Source: Daucus carota subsp. sativus (Eukaryota; Streptophyta; Magnoliopsida; Apiales; Apiaceae). From it: a DNA stretch of 64,000 bases. The notes beneath the pieces were generated by a model, which was not told the DNA's origin, made no database searches, and saw only the letters and a list, made by a program, of their open reading frames with translations. The stretch covers positions 30,803,454 to 30,867,453 of the forward strand of contig NC_030389.2 of the NCBI RefSeq assembly GCF_001625215.2, written 5' to 3'. The stretch's first letter is position 1. Every line of letters starts with the position of its first letter. Below are positions 22,085 to 34,860 of this stretch, piece by piece. The position numbers and the translations under genes are program-made.

Positions 22085-25000
22085 ATGGCAACTAAAACAC
22101 ACTCCCACGTTTTCACACACTTCAGTTTCACAGCTACTAGAGCTAGTCACTTGAGTTCACGTAGGTACATTCGAGTTTCCGACAGGGATTCTTCCAGAAG
22201 CTTCGTGATCAGCAATGTGCTCAGTAATCCGCATCAGAAACTCCAACAGAGTTCTAGTCAAGATGGTATGCATGCATGATCTCCGCTCTCTTTTTTCGAG
22301 TTTCGTATTGTAGTTGTTCTTGAATAATTTGGTTTAAATGTTTGTGGTTTTTAATCAGGTAGGTTATAGCTATGATTTTTTACAATGTACCTAAACTAAT
22401 TGTTGTTAATATGATCAAATTATTCGAGCATTCGTAATATGATATGTTCTGGAACTGAAATTAGGCGACAATTTTAACTCTGTAATCGAGTTTCGTCTAG
22501 TGATTGGCTTTGATTTCTCAATTTTTATGTTATTTTACCTTTATATGAAAATGTCGAATTGAATAGTTACTTTAGGGTTGTGAGCTTTACAATGCTAGTG
22601 GGTTTATTTCGTGTGCGAGAGAGTGTATATTGAAATTATTGATGATAGGATCGGAGCTGGAATTGAAATCTTAGGTGATCGTTTAATTTTTGTACATATT
22701 GAGGATGATTTTGTAGCTAAGTTCTCTGTTCTGTGTTTCATGGAGTAATTTGCTTTGGTTTCTCAATTGTTTGTGTTCTTTGATCTCGTTTCAAATGTCA
22801 AATGGAACAATTGCTTCACCAGGAAGCAGGGGCGGAACCAAGGGGGGCTAGCCCCGGCTGAGAAAAAAAATAATAAGTATAATTTATTTATTTTTAGTTT
22901 TTTAGCCCGGGGACAAATTTAAAAATGAATATATATAAAAAAAAATAGCCCACAACATGGTGGTTTACATCGAAAATGCCATATTTAAAGACATAAACGA
23001 TGAAATTATCTTACAACGTTATCAAAATATGAAAATTTTTAGAATCCAGTTGTCATCCATTCCTTCCTCAAAAAAAGGCAGTAAAGATATCTCCACTTAA
23101 CCAATTAAGGTATGCATATTTACTTTTAATTTTTTTGCTGAAATTTTAATAATAGTTTAGCCCGGGGTCGAAATTAATCCTGGTTCCGCCACTGCCAGGA
23201 AGAGGTTTTGAGATGCATTAGATGTTGTGTGTATAAATAGAAATTAGTAATGATTTGATCAAGTAATCTGAGCAATCGTGAATTAGGTATTGGAGATGCT
23301 TTGGACAGATTTGATCCGGATGCTGCATCTGTTTCATCAAGTATCAAGTATCACGCAGAAATGACGCCCTCATTCGCTCCAGAGAAGTTTGAGCTTCCCA
23401 AGGCGTTTTATGCAACTGCAGAAAGTGTTCGGGATATGCTTATTGTAAATTGGAATGCCACTTATAAGTACTATGAGAAGATAAACGTAAAGCAGGCATA
23501 TTATTTGTCTATGGAGTTTCTTCAGGTTTGTTCAGAATTTCTGGCTAGCTTGATATGAACAGAATCTAGTCTAGAGTACAGCTAATTTATGTTTGTCGGT
23601 TGTTCCAGGGTAGAGCGTTGCTTAATTCTATCGGAAATTTAGAGCTCTCAGGGGCATATGCAGAGGCTTTGACAAAGCTTGGACATAAACTAGAAGATGT
23701 AGCAAAGCAGGTGAGATGCTTTTAGATAATGCATCTTTTGTCTCTAATTGGCATTGTTAAGAAATCAAAATCAATTTTCATGCCTTTTCCGAAGAGCGGA
23801 CATGAATCCATCAGCTAATACTGTCAGGAACCAGATGCAGCACTTGGGAATGGGGGTTTAGGACGGCTTGCATCCTGCTTCTTGGATTCCTTGGCCACTC
23901 TTAATTACCCTGCATGGGGTTACGGTCTTAGATATAGATATGGACTGTTCAAACAGCTCATTACAAAAGATGGACAGGAAGAAGTTGCGGAAAGTTGGCT
24001 TGAGGTGATGAAATCTGTTTCCTTTTGTTTTATCTTAAAAATTTAAACTGATCCTTCTAAAATAACTATATTTTATGCCCTGATTCATTTAAGTATCCTT
24101 ATTAGATGGGCAGTCCCTGGGAGATTGTTAGAAACGATGTGTCTTATCCTGTAAAGTTCTATGGAGAAGTCATTTCCGGACCTGATGGAAAGAAAGAATG
24201 GGTTGGGGGAGAGGATATCACTGTTGTTGCCTATGATGTTCCTATACCAGGATATAAAACCAAAACTACCATAAACCTTCGATTATGGTCAACAAAAGTT
24301 GCTTCATCAGAGTTCGACTTGAAAGCTTATAATGCTGGTGAGCATGCTAAAGCATATGAGGCTCTTAAAAAGGCTGAAAAGGTTTGTTTTATTTTTATAT
24401 ATGATTCGAGTAGTTCTCTCTTTTGTTTCCAGTTCTGCATTTATTTTTGCAAATACATAAACAACTAGAATATTTCTAGACATCTGGTACATGCCATGCC
24501 CTAAAACGAAGATTCAATATACTATTCCCAGTCCCTCAGATTCTTTGTGCTTTCCATTTAAATCAAAGGTCATCATAAGAAAATTAATGTTTTGACCAGA
24601 TATGCTACGTTTTGTACCCTGGTGATGAATCACATGAAGGGAAGACTCTTAGATTAAAGCAGCAATATACATTATGTTCTGCTTCTCTTCAAGATATCAT
24701 TGCTCAGTTCGAAAGGAGGTCAGGGGAGGCAATTAACTGGAATAACTTTGCTGAAAAGGTTGCAGTGCAAATGAATGATACCCACCCCACACTCTGCATA
24801 CCTGAGCTCATAAGAATTTTAATGGATTTGAAAGGACTGAGCTGGACCGAAGCTTGGAATATCACTCAAAGGTACCTTCATGATGTTGTAACATAATTAT
24901 TGGCGTTTAATTTTGTGACTATTTTTCATTGTCTTTATATGTTGAACTTGTAAAGGCCCGCCCCCACCCCCACCAAGTTTTGATCATATAAATTTTTTCT

Positions 25001-28000
25001 GAAAATGTTGTTCCACTGCTTCCAGAACTGTGGCATATACAAATCACACTGTCCTGCCAGAGGCTTTAGAGAAATGGAGTTTAAACCTTCTGAAAGAATT
25101 GCTTCCTCGACATATTGAGATTATAGAATTAATTGACAAGGAGGTAATCTAACACAGTTGCTGATTTCAGTTGTTCAAAATGTTTATTATACAAAGACTG
25201 AGATGGAGTTTGGTTGGCTCAAATGAAATTATGGAAATAGAATTAAATTTAGGCTATTTTGCAGATGGTTATGCATGATGCCCATTCTACAATTTCTAAC
25301 TGACTCCATCCCTTCCAGTTTAAAAGTGAATGCATTCTTCTATAATATCATTCACTAATATTATCACATTTTACTCGCACCTTTATCATTGTATTCACTT
25401 TAAATTGCTTTCATTAGCTTCATCCGTCTTTCTAACTTGAACTTTCTTCACAGTTCTATTCCATGCTCCCTCCATTCCGTTACTTACCTTATAATTTGAT
25501 GACTTGTGCAGCTGATTGATACTATAATTTATAAGTACGGTACTGAGGATCTTGAATTGCTGCAAGAAAAATTTAAAGAAATGAGGATTTTGGATAATAT
25601 TGAATTACCTTCCTCCATCTTAGAACTGCTTGTTAAACCTGAAGAAAGCACCATAATTACTCTGGAAGCAGATGGTGAAATTTCTGAAGTAGAACCTGAA
25701 GGGCAGGATTCAAACATAAGTGATACTGACAAGAAGATAAAGGTAACATTTGAGCCAGATCTGCAGCTGCCAAAGCTGGTTCGAATGGCAAACTTATGTG
25801 TTGTCTCCGGGCATGCAGTGAATGGAGTTGCTGAGATTCATAGTGAGATAGTTAAGAAAGAAGTGTTTAATGAATTTTACAAGGTAAGTACTTTAGTAAA
25901 ATACTACCTTGCTATCTTTCAGTCTACAGCCTTAGTGAAATTGGTACAGGCTGAAATTGTGGATATAATGATAATACTTTCTGATTAATGTACTGATATT
26001 CTTTTCACAGTTGTGGCCTGAGAAATTTCAAAACAAGACTAATGGGGTCACACCAAGAAGATGGATACGTTTCTGCAATCCAGAGTTAAGTAAAATCATT
26101 ACCAAGTGGATAGGAACAGAAGACTGGGTGTTAAATACAGACAAATTGGCAGAACTTAGAAAGGTAATCTTCATTCACATTCTAATTTGTATTACTCTTT
26201 GGCTTTGCTGAACTGCAGTATAAGAAGTCAGCCTAGAACTCCAGCCAAATGTGTCCATTACTATAAATAATGAGATCTTGAGCAGAGTAATATTGACAAA
26301 TGCATTTCACTTTAGAGGTGCTTTCTTTTGCTAATTTCCGAACAATTTCCTGCAATGTTACATGTTCTCTGTGCATTCTCACAAAAACCTACAAGTCCTT
26401 CAACATGACTTGTTATTGGTGAGTGCGCAATCATTATTGGATGCTCATGATTAGCATTTGTTCATGTGGTAAGAAAACCAACTACAAGACTCATATACGA
26501 GGTTTTGGCTATGCTAATGTAATTGCCAAAGTAAGGGCAACCTTTTTTCTGATACTTCTTGTATCATATAGCTCATTAGCTGTAGAGCTCCTTTTCCTGC
26601 CTTCATCTCTGCCTGCAGGTTCTTTTTTCTGATTTGTCGCAACTGCATTATGCTTGTCTCTTGTGACTTGTGTTATGTTGGTCTTTACTTTGGTAATGAT
26701 AATATCTCGCAATTAGGTTAAAGAAATAAAATCTTTGCAGTTTGCAGATAATGACAAGCTTCAATCTGAATGGAAGGAAGCAAAACGGCTAGCTAAGGAG
26801 ATTGTTGTATCCTTCATTAAGGATAAAACCGGATATGTTGTCAGTCCTGATGCAATGTTTGACATTCAGGTCATCCTTCTCTTTAATTTATTTTATCATT
26901 GGCACCATGAGTTGAACATGGTGTACATATAGGAGAAGTTAGCATGATAATATCGCTAGCATTGTAGCCTTGTCTTTCCCCTCTTCTCTTGGTAACAAGA
27001 GGTCAAGGGTCCAGTCTTAGTGGAGGCATGTATGCCGACTGAGAAATCTTAACTTGTGATTTATATTTTGGTTAATGCAGTTTTCACCCTAAATTGACTT
27101 TTAGCCGAGGATGACCTTGTAGATATTTTTGCACACATACTCTTAGTGTTATCTTTTTATGATGATTTGCAGGGTTTTTATTGCATGCCTTGCACGTTGT
27201 TCCTATTTTTGCATTTTCACAATCCCTCAGAACAAAGTCAAAAATTCGTGATTTTTAACATATTTAAAATTCTTCAAGTTTTATCAAAATCTGGGGATCT
27301 TCACAGTAAAAACCTCTATACTTGTAGGAGTAGTTGCTGTTTGTTGCTTCCAAGCAGAAAATAATGAGTGTATTTGGTTTGGCATGCATTCATGTGTGCA
27401 CAGTTACTTTTATTGAATTGAGGGCAAAATTCTCTGTTCTTATTATACATTGTCAGGTCAAGCGCATCCATGAGTACAAGAGACAACTATTAAATATTCT
27501 GGGAATTGTTTATCGGTATAAAAAAATGAAAGAAATGAGCCCTGAAGAGAGGGTATTGAAATATGTTCCGAGAGTGTGCATATTTGGGGGAAAAGCATTT
27601 GCAACATATGTCCAAGCAAAGAGAATTGTTAAATTCATCACAGATGTTGGCGCAACCATAAACCATGATGCTGAAATTGGTGATCTTTTAAAGGTATGGG
27701 TTGAGACAGTTTTGGCAAGAAACTGTGTATTGTTTTTTTTGTTTTATGAATCTTTTCAACTACTATGGATAGTAGAAGAAACAAAATTGGTGCTCATGTA
27801 ATTTATCTTAAGCCATAGCAAGAAAGCACTCAAATGTCACTATGTCAGGCAGCATTGTCATTAGTCGTAAATCATAATACATGCTGTGGGGTATTGTTTA
27901 CTGGAGTTTACAGGTCTTCTCACAGTTTATAGAATTGATGGAGTAAATTATGTTGTTCCTATTTTCTAATGTCTTGAATAAATGATGCTTCGGAGTCTCA

Positions 28001-29872
28001 TCAGAGTTTATTCTTTTCTTTATAGGTTGTTTTTGTCCCAGATTACAACGTCAGTGTTGCGGAGGTGCTTATTCCTGGCAGTGAGCTGTCCCAACATATA
28101 AGGTATTAATGGCTTGGTATTTCTTATCACTAAGTGTGAAACCTGAAATTTGGCATTGACAAATCTCCTAAGTTAAGATCGTCCAAAATATACGTCAATG
28201 TTATGCAATTATTCTAGAAGGTGCTCTCAACTGAATATTATCTCCTCCGTCCAATTTATACATACTGGTCATTCATTGATACCAAACCAAACATACCCGC
28301 TATATCTCATTCTAAGTTGGATGTCCAACTCTGCATTAGGGTCTCAGAAGGGTGAGATGAACACATACCTTACTTTTGCTCATAGTAGGTTATGATCTTT
28401 TGATCATCACATATTTGGTGCCCTATTTAAATGGAGAATTTCTGAAAATATATTAGTCATATGGTCCTTTTAGTTTATCGGATTCCTGATAGTGTATTAT
28501 AAGAAATTTAAACTTATTATTAACAAGTGACCAATGATTTCATTCTGCACTCCTCTTGTATGATGAACATATTGATCTTAGTTGTGACAAACAGATATTT
28601 GATGGAAACCTGCTCACTAAATTATCACTCGTGTCTTGGACTAATTTCGTATTTAATGTAACGGAGGTTTGTCAACCTTCTTTCTTAATATTAAAACATT
28701 GCAAAGAGTCTGGATATTACGATCAACAATATTGCTGCAAGTGGAATACGCTCTGATAAAAATCAAAGGTTAAAGATTTAAGTTTGGTAGCAAAGCGAAG
28801 CTATACTCAAGAAAAAAAGTTAACAATAATTCCAGCAGCACAGCTCATGAATCTGGCAGTATTAACGTTGCCATCAAAAATATTATTGCTTGCTTGACTT
28901 CATATTTCATTGTTCTACTCTGTGTAGCACTGCTGGAATGGAAGCAAGTGGAACTAGCAATATGAAATTCGCAATGAATGGTTGTCTTCTTATTGGAACC
29001 TTGGATGGAGCCAATGTTGAAATTAGGGAGGAGGTTGGAGATGAAAACTTTTTTCTTTTTGGTGCTGAAGCTCATGAGATTGCTGATCTAAGGAAGGAAA
29101 GAGCTGATGGGAAGGTACTTTTTGGAAGCTTGATTTTTTGATTAAATTGACAAACAGCTAAGTCATCATTTATAACAACTATGTGATCCAAACACTGACA
29201 TTAAAACATATAAACATAAAATGTCCACTCATCCACTGTTCTTGCTTACGTGGTAAAACAATTTTAAGAGTATATGATACCGAATTGATGATTTGATATG
29301 CAGTTTGTGCCGGATCCGCGATTTGAGGAAGTTAAAGCATTTGTCAGAAGTGGTGTCTTTGGTGCCAACTATGATGAACTAATGGGATCCTTGGAAGGAA
29401 ATGAAGGCTATGGCCGCGCTGATTATTTCCTTGTTGGGAAGGATTTCCCTAGTTATGTTGAGTGCCAAGAGCAGGTTGATGAGGCATACCGAGATCAGAA
29501 AGTAAGTCTTGTTTGCTATCTTGACCCATATATCCTATCAATCATGAAAGAAATCTAAAGGCAGCAAATTAATATATCACGCCTCTGATTAGCCACTATA
29601 ATAAGCTAGAAACACTAAATCAGTAGAATTGCCCAACAAATTTAAGTATTATATATTCGTAGTGCTTTCTAGATCTTGCAGTAGAGGACACTGTAAGATA
29701 TGCAAAGAATGACCAACTACGGAACCTAACATTATATCTTGATATTTCTGGGCAGAAATGGACTAAAATGTCGATCCTGAACACAGCTGGTTCTTTCAAG
29801 TTCAGCAGTGACAGAACAATTCATCAGTACGCCAAAGACATATGGAAGATTGAGCCTGTTGCATTACAGTAA
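22085..29872 (+). CDS. PHS1: Plastidial alpha-1,4-glucan (starch) phosphorylase, L-type
   Basis: Fifteen exons: 22085-22265, 23287-23525, 23609-23710, 23828-24004, 24106-24381, 24600-24871, 25026-25143, 25512-25883, 26011-26163, 26741-26869, 27457-27693, 28026-28102, 28928-29114, 29304-29501, 29756-29872 (2,835 nt, 944 residues). All have GT-AG borders and the phases agree. The enzyme reversibly moves glucose between glucose-1-phosphate and the non-reducing ends of alpha-1,4-glucans, using pyridoxal phosphate. Visible landmarks: an S/R/T-rich plastid transit peptide (about 1-60), [55 protein letters not shown], and [12 protein letters not shown] with the cofactor lysine at about 791. The acidic insertion at about 490-540 ([20 protein letters not shown] and on) marks the plastidial L form; it is missing from cytosolic H forms and seems shorter than the roughly 78 residues usual for the family. 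The gene looks intact. Confidence 0.96.
22827..23194. mobile_element. hAT-type MITE in PHS1 intron 1
   Basis: The left end CAGGGGCGGAACCA and right end TGGTTCCGCCACTG are inverted repeats, flanked by an exact 8-bp duplication CCAGGAAG (22819-22826 and 23195-23202), typical of hAT transposition. An inner GCCCCGG/CCCGGGG pair extends the repeats. 368 bp with no transposase frame. It lies about 90 bp before exon 2 and does not touch the splice sites. Confidence 0.88.
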
Positions 29873-31707
29873 TCGTGGTAGTCATTTTACTTTTATGTAT
29901 CATAGAAGGTATAAGAAACCCCAGCTTTGCGCAGGTATCCCCTACCTCTTTATGACCATTCATTCATTCATGTTTCATTGCCACTTGCCAGTGTTCCGAC
30001 TTTAAAGAAAAAAAATTCAGCTCGCAAACAACCAAAATTGTCAACTGATATCTCAGTCTGCAATGCAATAGTCTACGTTACTTTTACAAAATAGTTTTTG
30101 GCACTTCCATATCTTGTCTGCAATAGTCTACGTTATCTGTTCTTGTAGGTTGTAAACTCGGTAATATGTGTAGTGAGGAGAACTGGAGAACTGTCACAAT
30201 TTGTGAATGGATTACAGAACTGAAGGCCCTCCTCTGAATTCCTCTGCTGTTTAAAAATCTTGTACTGTTTGCAAGTAATCGGGTTTAAACTTTACTCAGT
30301 GGTCTGCTAATCTATCGTCGCATTTCTAGGCCATGTCAAATAGCTAGTAGCTCACCCTGTTAGAATGGTGCCCATCCTACGCCTTGCCATGTATATTTAA
30401 TCCGAATTCCATTGGAATCTTTCCATAGACCCCCTTTAATGTCAGTAATCGCCTACTTGTGCGATACCATTCAGGCATCACCATTTATTTCCCATGATGC
30501 TTCTGAAGATTAAAACGGAGAATCTCCCTGACATTCTATTATTTTGGTAAATGTTCGCAGAAACTTAAATACTCACGTGCACATGATTACACTCCGAACC
30601 CTCTTGTCTCGAACCCCTCTTGCACTGTAATTTCCTACTTGCTTCTAATTTCTCTCGAACTGTAATTTCCTACTTGCTTCTAATCTCTCCATTTCAGATC
30701 ATAGCAGGTCGAGCTAAATTAATCCAGGACATTCGACATCATATCAATTAAACTATTAAGCAATAAGTGTCCAATTCTTCTAAAACACTCGTCGATATTT
30801 ATTTTTCCCAACTGCAAGCCTACGCTTCTGATGCGCTATGTTTTGCTCTTTTTTCCATATAGTGGTGCGATCTCTTTCCATGATTCATTTTGCAAGCAAT
30901 TTATCATTTCCAAAAAATCTCCTATTTAGTTAGTTGATTCAATCACTGAAGTAGGGAAGCCAATCATTTGTAGATGCATGCATTAGCCCGCCTGGGACCA
31001 ATTATGTTTGCTAAATTAGCACAATACTAATTCCGAGTCTCGAAATCTCGACATCTTGTTATCACGATGAAAAAAATAATATCCTCCACCACCCGAATCC
31101 CAAATTCTCGACATCTTATTACTACAATTGAAAAAATACATTATCCTCCACCATCCGAATCCCGAACCGTCAAATCTCGCAGGACAACTCATCTAAATTA
31201 TAAGATCTCTATATACATATTGATGAGTACCAATTATGGAAACAACTCAAACAAGTGGAGGGCTATAAGAAAAGGCCACACAGCTTATCCTCAAGGTGGT
31301 CCAATTTTTCTGAACAGAACTTAATACATTAACGTACAATAGTGTGAAATGAAGGGCTGGCCAATTCTTCTTCCACTGGAGTGATTCTTTGATACGAAGC
31401 TAAGTAAAGAGAGTTAGGTTCATGCATGGCCTGCTCATGTATCAGTTTGTAGGTCCCTTGACTGAGTGATCAGAGAGAGAGATCGAGAGAGATGGAGAGA
31501 GATCGAGAGAGAGAGAGCTAGGCTGATAAATATCAACATCAATAACCGATCACCACTCTATTATAAACTCCAATATCTCGTCACTTTTACACACTGATTG
31601 TAACGTGTGTCGTTTTCGAGCACTTCTTTCGTAGATGCTCCTGTTGCATGACATTATACCCGTTACCAACTTGCTGCGCGCCACTTCCGTTATATCGATA
31701 AATGATA
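29873..31707. other. PHS1 3' UTR and intergenic DNA
   Basis: The first few hundred bases are probably PHS1 3' UTR. Minor direct repeats follow: ACTGTAATTTCCTACTTGCT twice near 30625-30690, and a ~65-bp unit with TCTCGACATCTT near 31040-31170. A GAGA-rich run lies at 31470-31520. No gene seen. Confidence 0.4.
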
Positions 31708-31980
31708 CTCCCTCCGTCTTGTCCCTATTTATCTGTCCATTTATACTTTCAAAACTAACTTAATGATAGTTTTTCAAATATATCTTCATAATTTCAATTT
31801 TCAAGGCTTGACTTATTTAAAACTTGGTTGAATTCATGTTTTCAAGACATAAAGTAGGGGTATTCCACCATCTTCAAGATATTAATTAGAGGTATTTAAT
31901 GAAAAAGTTTATACAATCAATTATTCCTTGGTATGCGTTTTTTTTTTCCAAAATGGACAGATAAAAAGGGACGGAGGGAG
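31708..31980 (+). mobile_element. Stowaway MITE, copy 1 of an inverted pair
   Basis: Ends CTCCCTCCGTC and GACGGAGGGAG are the Stowaway consensus, with TA on both sides (31706-31707 and 31981-31982). 273 bp. Its sequence is the diverged reverse complement of the element at 32403-32674, including AAACATGAATTCAACCAAG-type inner sequence. Confidence 0.85.
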
Positions 31981-31982
31981 TA

Positions 31983-32400
31983 CCAACTTGGTAACTAACT
32001 AATTTCACAGATCCAGCTCGAAGTAGACTGATTTAAATATTTTTTAAATAATAATTTTGTTAAGTTTTGAATAATCGGAATCAATAACAAAGAAATAGGC
32101 TGAACAAAATTTATCCGAAATTCGAGACTTAATCTGATTTTCGGAAAAGACTCGGTATTTGATCTGGGTTGTCCCATAATCGTAATACTGTAAAATAATG
32201 ATTGGAAAGTTATGAAGGGTAGTATCGCAGTAATATATCCTCCCAACTTTTATCACATGTCGGCTCGATTTTACAACCGTTGGATCTTCATGATCTCTCC
32301 CAAACCTGAATTTTGTTACTATAGTCGGCAGAAATTCTAAATCTGGGCACTAAATGAACGATCTCTTGCGGTGACCATGTATATGATCATTGTTAGAATA
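31983..32400. other. Spacer between the inverted Stowaway copies
   Basis: About 420 bp of non-coding DNA. Two short overlapping minus-strand frames here run into copy 1 or have no recognisable similarity. Confidence 0.4.
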
Positions 32401-32402
32401 TA

Positions 32403-32674
32403 CTCCCTCCGTCCCTTTTTATTTGTCCATTGATTGTATGAACTTTTTCATTAAATACCTCTAATTAATATGTTGAAAATTGTGGAATACCCCTACTTTA
32501 TGTCTTGAAAACATGAATTCAACCAAGTTTTAAATAAGTCAAGTCTTGAAAATTGAAATTATGGAGATATATTTGAAAAACTATCATTAAATTAGTTTTG
32601 AAAGTATAAATGGACAGATAAATATGGACAAATTTTTACTTCCAAAGCGGACAGATAAATAGGGACGGAGGGAG
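32403..32674 (-). mobile_element. Stowaway MITE, copy 2 of an inverted pair
   Basis: Ends CTCCCTCCGTCC and GGACGGAGGGAG, flanked by TA (32401-32402 and 32675-32676). 272 bp, and reads as the reverse complement of the copy at 31708-31980. The two members of one family sit head to head 420 bp apart. Confidence 0.85.
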
Positions 32675-32676
32675 TA

Positions 32677-33899
32677 ATATAATTATAGTAATTAATTTTT
32701 TTAACATCTTAAAATTTATAAAAATTGATCATTTAATTTTGTATCACAGTTTAGTCAATCGAGTTTTCCGTTGGTATTAAATTCAGCAGTTCACATTCTC
32801 GATTCATATTCTCATTCACAATGCAAATCCTCTAACAATAATTAAACAGAATCAGCAATAAACGAAATTAGCAGACTGTATGAAGGATATGGGTGTAGAC
32901 TGGATAATAAAAAGTATATATCGAAGATTGGATTGGTGAATTTATCATATATTATTATAGAAATTAAGGTATATTTGGATTTTACTCTCACTCAGCGCAA
33001 GTGGTATCAGAACAGATATTCATTTTTATAAAACAAATAAATGTAAATCGTCAAGAAAGAGAGTATACGTTGAGGTATAAAAGGAGCAGTACGACGTCAA
33101 TAAATTCTTTTTGGAAGGCAGACAAAGGCATCTGAATTAAGGGTCCATATCTGTTACAAAAATATTTCCATCTTTCAGCCTCTCACATTTCTCTCAGCGC
33201 TTTCAAATATTTCGACACACTTCGAATCATCGAATTACAATACCTCGTTTCGTCTAGCTACGATTTAATCAAGTCAATAAAGTCGAATCAGCTCTTCCTA
33301 ACTCTACCACGGCATCCTCACAAACAGTCGCGCATGAAAAACTGTACATAATAAAGTTGAGAAGCCGCGCGTTGCGGCGGACTATAAAAATTATATTAAT
33401 GATTCAAAATTAATATTTAAAAATAGAATAAAATAAATTTTATATTATAAACATCTCGATGCAATACTAATATTAATATTTAAATTGTAAAATTGGACTA
33501 TAATTCATGAGTGAAAAAATGATAATAAATTTCTACATGTAATTAACGATTTAAAGCACGATGAATCTTAATTTTAATTGTGTTTTTTTTAAAAGTAATT
33601 ATGTTCTTGACTAACATTATCATTAACTTTTCTAATTGTGTGGTTTTTTTTTTGAAAAGTAATCATGTTCTTGACTAACATTGTCATTAACTTTTCCAAA
33701 CACTACTTCTTAGACATATACAGCACTCCCTGCATATAAAAAGCATAGAACGCTTTAACAGAACTGATTGATGACATCTAGCCATATTCATTCATCGCCC
33801 AATAAAACAGACAGTAAACTTTGCAAACAACAACAAATACGTCCGACGACCAAAACAAATATTATAAAAGAATAACCAACAAACATATATCACTGTGAT
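32677..33899. other. Intergenic, AT-rich
   Basis: No gene found. A GC-rich hairpin-like word at about 33363-33380 (GCCGCGCGTTGCGGCGG) may be a decayed Helitron-type end on the minus strand. A ~65-bp direct repeat (AATTATGTTCTTGACTAACA) occurs at about 33595 and 33658. Confidence 0.35.
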
Positions 33900-34487
33900 T
33901 AGGGGTGTGCATTCGGTTAACCGAAACCGAAATTTATTTCAGTTAACCAAAACTGAAATTCTATGAAAAACTCTACAGAATACCGAACCGAATTGATTTC
34001 GGTTAATACTAAAAAGCAAAATTATTAACCGAAATTTTCAGAAAACATCTGAAAAGTGAAAACTATGAAAATAATTTGAAACAAACATCATTACATCAAA
34101 CATTAAGATAATTTGTTACTTAAAAATTACAACAGCAAGTCTCCAATGAGTGACTTTAAGACAGTAGTTAAAAATATTTAAGTTCACAATCCAAGTTAAT
34201 AAAAAAAGTCTTCAACCAGAAGCCAGTAGCCAGTCCTCTGAACCTGCACCTGATATCTTCATTTGATAATGTCACCTGCACCTGCACCCAATATTTTTTA
34301 ATAAAGTAAATAAAACTTCGGTTAACCGTTCGGTTTTCGGTTAACCGCGGTTAAAAAACGAATGACCAGAAAATGAAAATTTGGCTACCGAAAAATGAAC
34401 CGAAATATAAATTTCGATTAACTGAACCGAAATTATTTCGGTTATTTGGTTCGGTTTTTGGTTAACCGAACCGAATGCACACCCCTA
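33900..34487. mobile_element. hAT-type MITE with perfect 8-bp TSD
   Basis: Inverted ends TAGGGGTGTGCATTCGGTTA and its complement (GCACACCCCTA at the right) are flanked by exact ACTGTGAT duplications (33892-33899 and 34488-34495). 588 bp, rich in GGTTAACCGAA words near both ends, no transposase frame. Ends and duplication length fit the Ac-like hAT group. Confidence 0.9.
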
Positions 34488-34594
34488 ACTGTGATATTGA
34501 AAGAGAGTGTAGGTTGTGTTTAGATGATCCAAAACCCTACAACCTAGAGGGGTATTTATAGGTGCAGAGAGACTTGTGTGCTACTCTTTTCCGT

Positions 34595-34860
34595 AATTAA
34601 ATAATCTAAAATGGAATCAGATTAAAAAACTTGCAAGCTACTATATTCCATAAATAATCCGAAACAGAATCAGATTAATACTTGCAATTTATTATATCCC
34701 ATAAATAATCTGAAACAGAATCAGATTAATTTATGCTCAAGCTACTATATTCCATAAATAATCTAAAACAGAATCAGATTAATACTTGCGATTTATTATA
34801 TTCCATAAATAATCTGAAACAGAATCAGATTAATTTATGCCAAGATATATACCATATCAA
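34595..34860 (+). repeat. Irregular 43-61-bp tandem repeats
   Basis: AAACAGAATCAGATT recurs at about 34662, 34723, 34766 and 34817, with a weaker copy near 34600, each preceded by CCATAAATAATC. Two spacer types, CTTGCAATTTATTATAT and CAAGCTACTATAT, alternate, so the true period is a two-unit one of about 100 bp. Confidence 0.75.

Noticed and set aside
28243..28670. Possible Stowaway remnant in PHS1 intron 12 (CTCCTCCGTCC to AACGGAGG)
   Set aside because: Ends only loosely match, spacing is large for the family, and TA flanks are not convincing.
33000..33016. TGGTATCAGAACAG as a primer-binding site
   Set aside because: Resembles the initiator-Met site, but no LTR border CA lies just before it and no element structure follows.
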